Positions 33,818-50,405 of a stretch of DNA of 64,000 nt are shown here, piece after piece. Made by a program: the position numbers and the translations under genes. Each line of letters begins with the position of its first letter. The first letter of the stretch is position 1. The stretch lies in NCBI GenBank assembly GCA_047967505.1, contig CM106538.1. The stretch is one strand, 5' to 3'. Source of the DNA: Dipteris shenzhenensis. Taxonomy: Eukaryota > Polypodiophyta > Polypodiopsida > Gleicheniales. Below the pieces are notes generated by a model. It worked only from the letters and a program-made list of their open reading frames with translations, did no database searches and was not told where the DNA came from.

Positions 33818-34396
33818 GTGCCATCTTTGACATTAGGCTATGGCCATCTTCAATGCATTGCAACACCACAAGTTGAAGAAATGGATTGCAGCATAGTGGA
33901 CATAAGAACAATGCAATCATACAAGGAAAAGATTGCAAATGATGTGGGCATGGCCATGAAGTTTACATTTGGCTCTAAATGGGTAAGGTTGTCTTGGTTT
34001 ATGCCTCTACACGTTTTTACTTCTTGTTTTTAAAATATCCAGATGCATAGAACAAAAACCATGTGGTCATGCAAGTGCCTACATGAGAATGCCCTTGAGG
34101 AATTGCTTGGGGTGAATTGGGGAAGCAAATCAATTGAACAAAAGGGTGATCTGTTTCAATTCCATGTATGTAAGGACAATGCGGTTGTCAAGTACCACAT
34201 CTCCTACCAAATGTTATATTTTTCTTTCCAATATAGGTGTCGGAAGAAAATAGGTGGCAATTGGCTCCCCCTCGACTCTAACAATGATGATAATACAGGG
34301 GTAAGTTTATGTATTGATTCTCATTTAGGAGATGTCAAAAAGCGAGATGCCAAGAATGTGACTATCACATCACAATGGACTCTCAGAGATGTGTAG
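33818..34396 (+). other. Possible exons of an unrecognised gene
   Basis: Plus-strand frames at 33818-34033 (..SYKEKIANDVGMAMKFTFG..) and 34043-34396 (..TMWSCKCLHENALEELLGV.., ..QYRCRKKIGGNWLPLDSN..) are separated by a plausible intron (GTAAGGTTG..TATCCAG, 33979-34042). They lie just upstream of gene 2 copy C on the same strand and may be its 5' exons or another module gene. No family recognised. Confidence 0.35.
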
Positions 34397-34849
34397 GAAT
34401 ACCTATTGGTAATGGAGCAAGGATGGCATGTCTGACTCCTTTCACTCTACCTTAAATGGTGAAAAGGTAGGAAAGCATGCAGAGAAGCACATGCATAGTC
34501 CCACTTTTATCCCTCTTGTAATATTGAAGATGGTAAACAATGTGGGGTGGAACAATTGTGGACTTTGACATATTCCAATTCATAGTGGTACAATTATTTT
34601 TGATGTTTTGAATGGTCTTGTTTCATTTCAATGTCAAGTTTTGCCCAAAAAAAATTCAATTCATTTCATTATTTATCTTTAGAACATTTGGGTATATATA
34701 GGTTACAAAGTTACTTTAGTTTCAAAGTTTCACTATCATAGCCATAGTTCTTCTATCTACCTTAAATAGGGGTGTTTTATCATCCTATGTGGATCTTAAG
34801 TAGGAAGTTTTCTTGAATTTCATGCATGCAGGTGACATCCCCCTTTCAT

Positions 34850-35435
34850 GAGGGAATCCATCAGGAGAAGAAGCCTCCACATCTCACTCTGGATAGCCAT
34901 CCTCATTGACAAAGAGGAAAGGATCGAGCATGATGACTCCATAGTGGTAAGAAACTATGAGCTTTGAATTTCTTTTCTCTTGGTATAATTTTGCTTTATC
35001 GACATTATAATGTAATGTTGGATTGTTGTAGGAGGCATTTGAGGTCGACCTCTTCTCAGCACCTTGTTTGACTTAGCTTCGGCCGAGATCACTCACTGGC
35101 ACATTACCTTGGCCAAGCAAAAGGGCACTTTGTGTGGTTATCCACAAAAAGTTTTCACCCCAAGGCACCTCCTAAAGTGCAAGGCCTTGTCACGAGTGAT
35201 TGGTCACGCTAACATCAATCAGAATGCTGACAAGGTCATTTTGGTGAACCACATGGATTCCCTCAATGCTTTTGGAACCAATTTTCAAGGTATGGCATTG
35301 ATGGTAGCAACCATGTCCCTGGCCAGCAACAATAATAGCGCTTACTTTCTATCAATTAGGTTTAGAGCTAGGAGTCTATTCAGGAATTCAAAGCCCGATA
35401 TTCTCAATGTTTTAGAGAAGAGAAAAAGGCTGTGA
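34850..35435 (+). pseudogene. Gene 2 copy C, 3' part
   Basis: Keeps the end of the first exon (EEASTSHSG-like), the 85-nt intron at 34947-35031 (GTAAGA..TTGTAG) and the last exon: ITHWHITLAKQKG, LSRVIGHANINQNADKVILV, GTNFQGMALMVATMSLASN, RFRARSLFRNSKPDILNV, KRKRL-stop at 35435. Frameshifts lie near 35085 and 35150. The exact retention of intron length and position in three copies shows DNA-level duplication and suggests the gene was once under selection. Confidence 0.65.
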
Positions 35436-35644
35436 AGTCTCGTTGTACAAAATTTTTATTTTATATGAATACAGATATACTTTCTCTACAGTGTCGCATT
35501 TTGTGTTCTTTTACTAAATTTATTTTATACTATCATTGTATTTTGTAGCTTTAATTATTGTCAGCATTCGTATTTTCATTCAGTAAGCATGCTATCAGAT
35601 AACATTTTGCGTTATAACATGTCTTTTTTGAGCAATCTAGCAAA

Positions 35645-35835
35645 AGAATCTCACCCTGGCGTAGAAGGGAAAAGTGCTCAGCATCACGCAGAGAGCCTAG
35701 AAAGGTCAAAACCGGCTATGGCACATATAGAGCCTATTTGACCAAGTCAAATAGTCTCCATACATGCCATAGTAGGTTTTGACCTTTCTGGGCTCCTCGT
35801 GCGATGCTAAGCACTTTTGCCTTCTGCATTAGGTC
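35645..35835. repeat. Large hairpin between convergent genes (copy C)
   Basis: Inverted repeat: AAAGTGCTCAGCATCACGC / GCGATGCTAAGCACTTT outside, GAAAGGTCAAAACC / GGTTTTGACCTTTC in the middle, GGAGACTATTTGAC and its complement at the centre (CCAAGTCAAATAG). Same position and related sequence as the hairpin in copy B. Confidence 0.8.
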
Positions 35836-36045
35836 AAAAAACCATAATTTGATCACTCAAATTTACAGTGAACTTGCATAAACTAATGGAAAGCATCACA
35901 TAACATGTATAATAACATGGGAATAGTAATAGAACATAAAAAAATATTTTATTCATTAGCCTCAAAGGGAAGAGATTTACAAAAAGATTCAGATTACACC
36001 AAGTGAAACTAAACAACATCTAGGGCCTAAGGGAAGGATCAGAGT

Positions 36046-36225
36046 GGGATGCGATTGGCGAGTGCAAGGTCCCTGTCCATCATCGTTACTCTTTTGGCAT
36101 GGATAGTGCATAAGTTCACATCTTTAAAAAGACCTACTACCATGTACTCCATTGCCTCCTAAATTGCTCCCATAGTGCCTAAAGTGAAACACACATCATC
36201 CTTGTAAACAATGTAACATCTAATT
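36046..36225 (-). pseudogene. Histone H3-like gene, copy C (C-terminal fold only)
   Basis: Minus strand reads YKDDVCFTLGTMGAI, a stop, [20 protein letters not shown], then [17 protein letters not shown] and a stop. This is loop 1, helix 2, loop 2 and helix 3 of an H3 fold (compare [44 protein letters not shown]). It is the only long-tailed-type copy here that still has the end of the fold. Where copies A and B share a TAG, it has TAC (Tyr, as in H3). The 5' two-thirds is missing; unrelated AT-rich DNA follows beyond 36225. Confidence 0.88.
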
Positions 36226-36929
36226 CAGGTATGTAACATTGGTATCCATTTTAAGATTCCCTAAAAAATTCATTAAAATTATAACTTTTTCAAAAAAAGG
36301 TCATATTTTGTGTAGTGAATTTTTCAAAACTTTTAAAATCCTATCAATTTTGGTACATAATTCCTGCAAATTATGAAGGACCTCGACTACAGAGGACAAT
36401 ATCAATGTATTTAGAAAAATCAAGAAGTCTGTAATTTTTTTTCCTTCCTTTGACCTTTTATTTTCAATAGAAAAACTACTTGATACAACTTTCAATCCTG
36501 CGTGTAGTAACATAACCTTATCAAAATTCTTAAGTTAAACTTTGTAGTATCACATAAAGTGTGAAAAGAGTAAAAAAATATCATCAAATTAATGGGAAAA
36601 AGTAAATGCCTCCTTCTTCAAAACATTCAACGCATATGGATTCTCAAATGTCTTAAGAACACTTGTCTATTGAAACAATTCAAAATCACAAAATTGAAAA
36701 TATAATTCCATAATTGGAGTCTACTAAATTCTCCCATATGTGTCATCTATATCATCTTCATAACCATACCCAACAACAAATTAATGGGAACAACTAAATG
36801 TTCAAAGCATTCAAAGCATATGGATTCTAAAATGTCTTAAGAACACTTGTCTATTGAAACCATTCAAATACAAAAAACTAGCAATAAATTCCACAACTAG
36901 AGTCTACTCAATTCTCCCATATGTGTCAT
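36226..36929. other. No gene recognised
   Basis: AT-rich. Contains a dispersed direct repeat (CATATGGATTCT..AATGTCTTAAGAACACTTGTCTATTGAAAC at about 36634 and 36816, both followed by CAATTCTCCCATATGTGTCATCTA). The second copy runs into the methylase gene's 3' end. Confidence 0.5.
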
Positions 36930-39600
36930 CTACCTCATCTTCATCACCCTCCCTAATCTGGGTTTCCTGTATGGGTTTCTCAATCCTTTCTCTTTCACAA
37001 CCTCCTTCTCCCATGTATCAACTAGCTCGCCTGCCTCCGTAAAGTCAGGTTTCAATATCTCAGGAGGTTGGGGTTCTCGTGATAAGGCTACCACTGAATT
37101 TACATCGGACTTTGCACCTTTCAAACCAAGCTCCTGATGCTCATTAGGTAAGTGATGAATAGCAATCACTCTCTTCTTTATGTAATCACATTGAATAGGA
37201 TCTTTTTCAACTGCAATTACATTTTGACCCTTTTTTAAGGCACACGTTGTGACTATGCTTGAACTAGCAAATAGATTGAGTACCCACTCATGCTCATTTG
37301 AAAACAGATTTATGAGCTGATTAAGTACCCACTCATGCTCATTTGAAAACAGATTTATGAGCTGATTAATTAGGAGTTGTGGTTTTTGATAAGGATTTAC
37401 TCTCCCCCCATTCTTATCCATGGTCACATGCCTGAGCTTCTTCGTCACAGCTGGAAAAATGAAATGATTAGGAGTAAATGGAGCAGATGAGGGAAAATTG
37501 ATTTGACCAATATTTTTTTTTCCATCCACAGACCAATACCCAACTGAAATGTTTTCTGTAGTAGATGTGAATCGATGTCCTTTCATTTGTCTCACATTGG
37601 GTTTCATCCTATGACATGCAATAAACATAAGTTTTAAATTAATCAAAAGAAAACACAATTATAACAATAATAATTGACCCAATATAATCTTTGCATTTCA
37701 TTGCTGCACTCACCAATAAAGGTGGTCATGTCTAGCACATTTATCACATCTGACACTCATCACTGCCCCAGATTGCAAGTCTGAATGAAAAATTATGACA
37801 CACCAAAGCATTGCCGACGTAATTGATATGAACTAATCAAGAAGACTCATTAGATCCTTTGCTTTGTAAGGGACCTCATCAAAGGTGGATCCGGGAATAT
37901 TAAATCCATATGGTACATCTGCAATGACTAATGTGTACTCATTCTTTGGAACTATCTTTGACAATTCATTGCAATCTCTGTTGAGCACATGATAAAAGTT
38001 TGGTGGATGGTTTTCCCCCCTACCAAACTCTAACATGTCATCACTAAGAGTGATATATTGTTGTCGAGTTCGACACTCTTTTTCTTTTGTAGCCCAGTCA
38101 ATCAATTGCTTAAAGCTTGTAGGCATCATACTACTCTTAGATCCCTTCTTGCCTCTTTTTTGAACGTTGTTGTCAAAATAACAGTTCAATATTTTAAACA
38201 TTCAAATCTACAATTTGAAAGAGAAATTCCATTAGAATATGTATACCAAATTTGACATACCATGCTTTTGAATACATTGAAATATGGAGCCAAGCTCTCC
38301 ATCCTGCTGCTCTCTAGATACTCCTCCCGAACAACATCCCAATCCAGCATGTTTAATTGCCGGATCATTGCTTCTTGCATTCTCATGTATATTTTATGCC
38401 TGCATTGAAAACACATGTAAAATTCTTCTCACTTTTACCATTGAAACAAAGTCTATTGAAATATTATTTGTAAAGAGGTTAATGTGAAATCAAGGAGAGA
38501 CATGATGCAAAAGAGAGAAGTTTACTTATCAAATTCATTGCCCATTTCATCCAAAGAGAGATCCCCAGACACCACTCTGCCAAGCACAGACTTAATTAGA
38601 ATCTCATCTTTAATTCCTTGCATGCTCTTCCATGCTGTGGCTCAAATTTCTTCAGGTAATGCCTTCAAGGTCTCGGTTTCTTTCTTGACTCCTTTAGGTA
38701 TGAGCTTTTTCTACCCTTTGATTTCAAAATTCTCCCACTTGGAAAAAATTGCATTTATCAAATCCCAAACTTCTCCACTACGAAATGCAATTTGAAACAT
38801 CCCGTCCCATGATCTAAAGCTGTCACTTGGCCTTGACAGATCTTTAATTATTGCGGAAATCCTAGTCTCATTCAACAAAGACAAGCGAAACTCTGGAGTG
38901 ATCAAAGAACGATCCTCGTTAAGTTTTGTAATAAACTCATTGTGATAGAAACAAACCAATTCTATCCAAGACATGGACTTCCTACACTCATTGTCATTAT
39001 GGTGATCAAAAGCCAATAAGTTTGCCTCCGAATCAGTCAAACCAGCATAAACTATACAATTACATGTCTTGTAATGAGAGTTGCTCGCGGAAACTCAATA
39101 TTCAACTGTCGTTTTGCCTCTCTTGAATGGGAGCCTCCAAGAACAAAGTAGTTATAATCATTTGCTTTCTGACAATCAAAAGATGCCTTGTCTAGACAAT
39201 CTTTTGGATCCACGAGCATAATGTAGTTCACAACTTGTGCATGTAGGTTGTCCTTCATTTGTGACTTCAAATTCTCAATATGGAAAGGATGTATTTTTCA
39301 CACCTCAAATGGCCAAAGGCTAGTCCTAGGATCAATAGGAGGTCTGATAACATGATCAATGTGCAAGAAGAAAGTGTGTCGATCCACAAGGTTATCTCAT
39401 TGTACCTTTTCTCGGACTCTATTTTGTTGTGTATTTGAGGTGCCATCTCCAATGTCAGCTCCTGGTACTTGCAGCTCACCACTGGTTGGGATTTCAATGA
39501 TATCTAATGGCTGTACTCTCCTTGGAGCCTTTGATCTCGGTTTACTCTGTTTTTTCCCTTATGCAATAGATGGAGTCTCCTCAACAACATCCTCATAAGA
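36930..39600 (-). pseudogene. ParB-like / DNA N4/N6-methyltransferase gene, intron-containing
   Basis: Read from 39600 leftward: a Pro/Lys-rich start, then MLVDPKDCLDKASFDC and YNYFVLGGSHSREAKRQLNI (39230-39100), a ParB/Srx-type nucleotidase pattern (GGNHR in families). A helical linker follows (SFRSWDGMFQIAFRSGEVWD). An exon at 38416-38280 reads MLDWDVVREEYLESSRMESL. The next (38160-37835) holds FYHVLNRDCNEL and LVIADVPYGFNI, the catalytic DPPY motif with one Pro changed to Val. The last (37615-36930) has ENISVGYWSVDGK, NPYQKPQLLINQLINLF (families: HPTQKP), FASSSIV in place of the FxGxG SAM loop, and NVIAVEKDPIQCDYIKKRV. DPPY precedes the SAM loop, the beta-class order. It would modify DNA adenine or cytosine. 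The changed motifs, stops and a 45-bp duplication suggest it is dead. The family looks bacterial or phage in origin (inference). Confidence 0.75.
37281..37370. repeat. 45-bp in-frame tandem duplication in methylase motif I
   Basis: TACCCACTCATGCTCATTTG begins at 37281 and again at 37326. The unit encodes 15 residues (NQLINLFSNEHEWVL) and sits just before the SAM-binding loop. Confidence 0.9.
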
Positions 39601-39639
39601 CTCAAGAGGAAATGCACTTGCAGCCAATAGAGGTCATTT

Positions 39640-39722
39640 TTTTAGGAGCAGTGCGCTCAAACCATGCCCACTTAGGGGGGCACTTAAACCATGCCCACAT
39701 GGGGGTGCACTCAATCCATGAT
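39640..39722. repeat. About 28-bp tandem repeat, three copies
   Basis: GCRCTYAAACCATGCCCAC followed by TTAGGGGGG or ATGGGGGT recurs at about 39650, 39679 and 39707 (the last reads CAATCCATGATGGCC). It lies upstream of the methylase gene. Confidence 0.6.
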
Positions 39723-40399
39723 GGCCTGAAAGAGAAGGTGCTCTCAATCGAGGCAGTCGATAGAGTGAGCGAGGAAAAGCGAGCGGGCCCAAAAAAGCGA
39801 GCGAGCTTTTCCACAATTTCCTTATCGAGGTACTCAACATAGCTTTGTGGAAACCACTATTTGGGAAGATTCTCGAAAATAAAACATATGTTACTATGTG
39901 TAACTATACCAATATTGCGAATTATAGTCTACCTTAACTTCCAATTGGAGCCATACTCACATTATGCAACAATAGTATGTGGGTTTGAAAGAAACCGAAT
40001 TTCCACTCCAAAGCGGATTCCATTACTGATACAACAATTCTTTTGCATTTGAAATGGGTCTTATTATCAAAGTCCTTCAATAATCAAAACAAATGTGTTG
40101 CTTGATATGTTGAACTTAGTAACGTAAACATCACTTCACCCATATGCGGGGAAAAAAAACTGTCTGTAGACTTCATAGCATGGGATTGCATCAGCACTTA
40201 TGACATTCAAAATGGTTCTTCTTATTAAAAGTGTTATCAACCATGAAAGAAAATGTTTAAAAATAGTTCACCCGTATGTTGAAAAACCCAAGTGTCATTT
40301 ATGACATTCAAAATTGTTCTTGCAACCATCCTATAGTTCCTAGAGATTTTGCCCATACTTCCAACCCCTTCCCTTCAACCACTAAGAGGTATCTAATAG

Positions 40400-40760
40400 T
40401 TTTATCGAACACTTGAGATATCATCACCTCCTAATACAAAACCATTATTACTATTTGTAGAACACTTGAGATATCATCACCTCTTAATACAAGACCATTC
40501 TTACTATTTGTAGAACACTTGAGATATCATCACTCCTTCCCTTTAGCCACTAAGAGGTACCTTATACTTTTGTAGAACACTTGAACCATTCTTACTATTT
40601 GTAGAACACTTGAGATATCATCACCTTTTAATACAAAACCATTCTTACGGTTTGTATAACACTTGAGATATCATCACCTCTTAATATAAGACCATTCTTA
40701 GTATTTGTAGATCACTTTAGATATCATCGCCTCTTAATACAAGACCATTCTTACTATTTG
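40400..40760. repeat. 53-bp tandem repeat array, about six copies
   Basis: The unit AACACTTGAGATATCATCAC, then CTCTTAATACAAGACCATTC and TTACTATTTGTAG, starts near 40408, 40461, 40514, 40605, 40658 and 40711. The larger step in the middle holds a second copy of the leader CTTCCCTTYARCCACTAAGAGG (also at 40368). Confidence 0.85.
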
Positions 40761-40810
40761 AGAGATTAATGGATTAAAGGTTTGAAGCTCATAGGAGACG
40801 AAGGAAGAGA

Positions 40811-40976
40811 AAGTCAGTTTCAACATGAGGACAATAAAACTAATTGGAATATTTTGACTTATGTATTATACCTTTTTGAAGACTATGAATTTAAGTCAGT
40901 TTCAACATTAGGATGATAAAACTAATTAGAATATTTTGACTTATGTATTATATATTTTTGAAGACTATGAATTTTA
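40811..40976. repeat. 82-bp tandem duplication
   Basis: AAGTCAGTTTCAACATKAGGA starts at 40811 and 40893. Both copies end in TTTTTGAAGACTATGAATTT. Confidence 0.85.
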
Positions 40977-42971
40977 ATGAGGAGAGGCATGCACACTACT
41001 TAGTAAATACACTAGTACTACTACTAGCCTACGACTACTAAGCCTAGTAGCACCAGTGTGATTTTGAGCCTTGTATTAGCCTTTTGATGATTTTCTTTCA
41101 TTGTTAGTGCAATAGAAATTATTCCTTCTATCAGAAGAATCTTGCCAAATTTATTCAAAGTGATGATTTTGTAGTCTACAGCCACTATCCTTTGACTCTC
41201 AAAAATATATTAAATGTGAGCACCCATTTATCTTGTTTGATCAACCCTAGACTATGCTATGATAGGACATTACTAGAACAAAAAAAATATGAATTGGTAT
41301 GGCGATGTTCGGTGTGAAATAACCAAATTAAGTATTTAATAAGAAAGAAAACAATCAGAATCAATAGGCTATTCAATGGCTCAAATCTGCACAGAAATTA
41401 TAATGTGCCTCCCAACTCTTATGCAGTCTAGCTCCTCATGTTTGACAAGAATGCTAACAATAATGAAATCACATTATCTTTAGTTTCAAAGTAAGCAAAG
41501 AACAAAAATAAATGCAAACATATTGGATGAGGAATAAATAGGTATAGATATAGATAGACCTATATATATGTATTCATAGATATAATGATGATTAAAGTTG
41601 GACGGTCTAATAATATTATGTGTACTATCATTGGGATTAGGACTACTATTGGTAATATTGTATGTAGTAGTAGGAGAACTACCATTAAGGAACACTAAAA
41701 TAAAATTACTAATGGTGGTGATAAAACTACCACTAGTAGTTTGGTAATTACCCCTAACATCTACAACAAATATTTGATGGGTAGCTAGTATTAGGTCAAA
41801 AGGCCCCAATTGTGCTATAATAATGGACCAAAAAAGGGAGTGCTATAGCATCACCTAAGGGTCACTTTTTATCCATGAAAGAAACAAGTCGGTGCAACCT
41901 AGGTCATACAGATCTAGGTCATGTGGAGTGGTTCGCGTCTCTTTCCTTGACAAAAAAGTTACACTACCTTTGATAGTAACTACAAAGATTGCTGCCATAG
42001 TGCCGTAGAGTAGCCCCTAGGTTGCACCATCATCATCCTTTTTTGCTTTTGAGCCATTAAGTTTGATCCACTAATTTTATGTAGAATTATTCTACTATAT
42101 GTTCACATGTCCTTAATATGATCTTGATATAATCCCTTCCATTGTAAGTACTTTTACTTTAAGTTTCACATATCCTTAACAAACCACTAGGCTTCAACAC
42201 AAATTCATTCTTATGTTTCAAGCCTCAAACTCAAACACCCTTGTAAAAGGGATAATGTAGTAAAGCTACATTCAATCCATCAAATCTTTTGAATAACAGT
42301 TCTATTGAAAATTCATGTATCATCAATAGGATTTCATCCATTATATGTTCATTTGTATTTAATAGTATGTCTAAAAATTCATGTATCTTCAATATTATTT
42401 CTCTCATGTGTTCCAATATCTTCAAAAGGATACCTTTATTTATGTCCAAACTTGAGCATTGATTTGTATTTATCAAACACAATTTCACTCCACCTATTCT
42501 TTAGAATGAAATTTCTTTGCCAAAAGTGGGCCAAATGTAAGGTCTTTCCACATATTCTTAAGAATGAAAATTTTGGCCTTACGTTGGCAAGTCTATGGAA
42601 TGAGGGTAAGGCCAAAGTCTCTGGTACGGTGCATTAGGTCTTGATTAATTCTTCTTTAGGCTTGAATATTTAATGCATTAACTTCACAACTATTATTTAT
42701 GCTTGAACTTGTAATGTATTAATTTCATGACTTAGGATTTTATGAAGTTATATCTAACATGTCCCAAATTTAATGGAAATTAATATCCTACATAACACAA
42801 CAAAGTATCATCATATCCCTTCCCAAAATCAATGCTACCTAGCAACTCTCTTGGCATTTTCACTGCCTTGCAGTTGAGTTAGCTATGATGAAGAATGTTG
42901 CCTGCCTTTGGAACCTCTTAGAGTTACCGTTAGCATGATCTAATTTCATGTACCCCAAAACTTGAGACTTG

Positions 42972-43463
42972 GAGATTCCCATATCACACCAGCGGTAGCT
43001 ATCTTGTCCATTCTCAATGCTAGTAAGAGCTACGCCCAATAGACTGGTAAAAGAAGTCTTTTTGGAAATTCAATTTTTTCCCTCCGTCTTCTACAGGCCC
43101 CATGATGAAATAGGATATATTCATCACCCTACATTTAATGCAAGAATCTACACAACTTTTTTGGACCTGACTATGTAGTTTACATCCCAAAATTGGTGCT
43201 AAAATTGTAGAGACTGGGAGATTCCCATATCACACCAATGGTAGCTATCTTGTCCACTCTCAACACTAGTAAGAGCCGGTCCCCATAGACCGGTAAAAGA
43301 AGTCTTTTTGGAGGTTCAATTTTTTGCCTCTGTCTTCTCCGGCCCCATGACGGAATAGGATATATTCACCACCCTACATTTAATGCAAGAATTGACAACC
43401 TTTTTTGGACATGACTATGCAGCTTACATCCCAAAATTGGTGCTAAAATTGCATACTGGGCAT
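42972..43463. repeat. 246-bp tandem duplication
   Basis: GAGATTCCCATATCACACCA begins at 42972 and 43218. Both copies carry AAGAAGTCTTTTTGGA, GGATATATTCAYCACCCTAC and CCCAAAATTGGTGCTAAAAT, with about 10 percent difference. It abuts the palindromic array. Confidence 0.85.
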
Positions 43464-43559
43464 CTCCATTTGCCGAGGGGTGTCCCTAGTGACCCCTTGG
43501 ACTTGCTCTATTTGTCTAGTTGTGTCTCTCCACAAAAATCGGAGTGGGGCCTATTTTCC

Positions 43560-49395
<5,836 letters not shown>

Positions 49396-50011
49396 AAGAG
49401 GCCTGGTAGCCCAAGAATGGTAGCCCATCAATGCACTATCATTTTTTCGTTTCCAGGTCTCTTTTTTGTTGTCTCACGAGCATACATATGGAGGTTATTA
49501 TACAATATAACTAAGAAGTAGTATTGAAGTAGTTCTACAATTTGGATGCATTAAGAGCATTCATATAGCAAGGAAGAATATAATAATTGAATACATTTTT
49601 TTTCAATACATATTGCTAGTGAGACTACCAAAAAGAGGCTCTACCCCTCATGATGTCTTTGGATACAGAATATGAGATTGCTTGATGCTTGGATTGCAGT
49701 TGTAAATGTTGCGTGGGCAAAGCCACTATATGCCTCAAGTGTTGGAAATTGATGTATGGCTCAAGTGCTAGAATGTGCAAATCATGGCCAAAATCAAGAC
49801 CCCTTAGAGATTCCATGAGGGCTATCCTTTTACTACTACACACGTCACCTTTAGTCGAGGGCAGAACCATTCGTCATCATAGGCAGCAAGTTCATGGGAC
49901 CCCATCCCATGATCCAAGGCATTATTCAAAGATAAAGTATTTCTGACCATTCCCAAATTGAGTTTGCCAATTCCTAATCTGATTGATTTCATTTACTAGA
50001 CTTGCAATGCT
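49396..50011. other. No gene recognised; right flank of array
   Basis: A short inverted repeat (AAAAAAGAGGCCTGG / CCAGGTCTCTTTTTT, 49391-49473) closes the array. The rest has only short frames. Confidence 0.5.
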
Positions 50012-50128
50012 TGCAAAGCCCTTGCTTAAGCTTGAATGAGCCTCTTGATTTTGGGGGTATAATGGTCAAAAATGGCTTAACATGCCCAAAATCAAGAGGC
50101 TCATTCAAGCTTAAGCAAGGGCTTTGCA
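50012..50128. repeat. Perfect 44-bp inverted repeat with 29-bp loop
   Basis: Arms 50012-50055 and 50085-50128 are exact reverse complements (TGCAAAGCCCTTGCTTAAGC.. and its complement). Confidence 0.95.
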
Positions 50129-50217
50129 GGTCTTGTTTTTGGGTGGCAAAAGCATGAAAAATGACAGCGCATTAAGGTGTTGCCATTCTTATGCTTCCCC
50201 CCTCCAAAAACAAGACC
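50129..50217. repeat. Second hairpin, related to the array palindrome
   Basis: GGTCTTGTTTTTGG pairs with CCAAAAACAAGACC; the inner part (AAGCATGAAAAATGACAGCGC against TGTTGCCATTCTTATGCTT) is an eroded form of the array's core. Confidence 0.8.
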
Positions 50218-50329
50218 CCCAAGCTATTCATTGGAGACACCAAAATGAGGAGAAGGATGACGTGAGGAGTAGAGGAGCTGGCCAATAAGGGGAGGGACAG
50301 CCTTGGAATTGCCAGCAATAAGCATGATG
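50218..50329. other. Short unique spacer
   Basis: Nothing recognisable between hairpin and minisatellite. Confidence 0.4.
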
Positions 50330-50405
50330 CAAGGAGGTGAGAAGGCAAAGAAGCAAGGAGGTGAGGAGGTGAGGAAGCAAGGAGGCGAGGAGGCAAGAGG
50401 CAGTC
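50330..50405. repeat. GGAGGTGAGGAAGCAA minisatellite
   Basis: Variants of AAGGAGGTGAG / AAGCAAGGAGG repeat five to six times. The open frames on both strands here follow from the repeat. Confidence 0.75.

Larger units (their letters stand above)
39850..42971. other. Gene-free AT-rich stretch
   Basis: No coding pattern on either strand. It contains the two tandem repeats listed separately and otherwise unstructured DNA. Confidence 0.6.

Noticed and set aside
39570-39842. 90-codon plus-strand frame (MESPQQHPHKTQ..)
   Set aside because: Overlaps a 28-bp tandem repeat and lies opposite the methylase gene's upstream region; composition follows the repeat.
41486-41809. 107-codon minus-strand frame rich in Thr/Asn/Ile
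   Set aside because: Composition follows AT-rich triplet-like DNA (ACTACT, ATTACT); no motif.
49625-49946. Small frames on both strands
   Set aside because: No family pattern, and both strands are open by chance.
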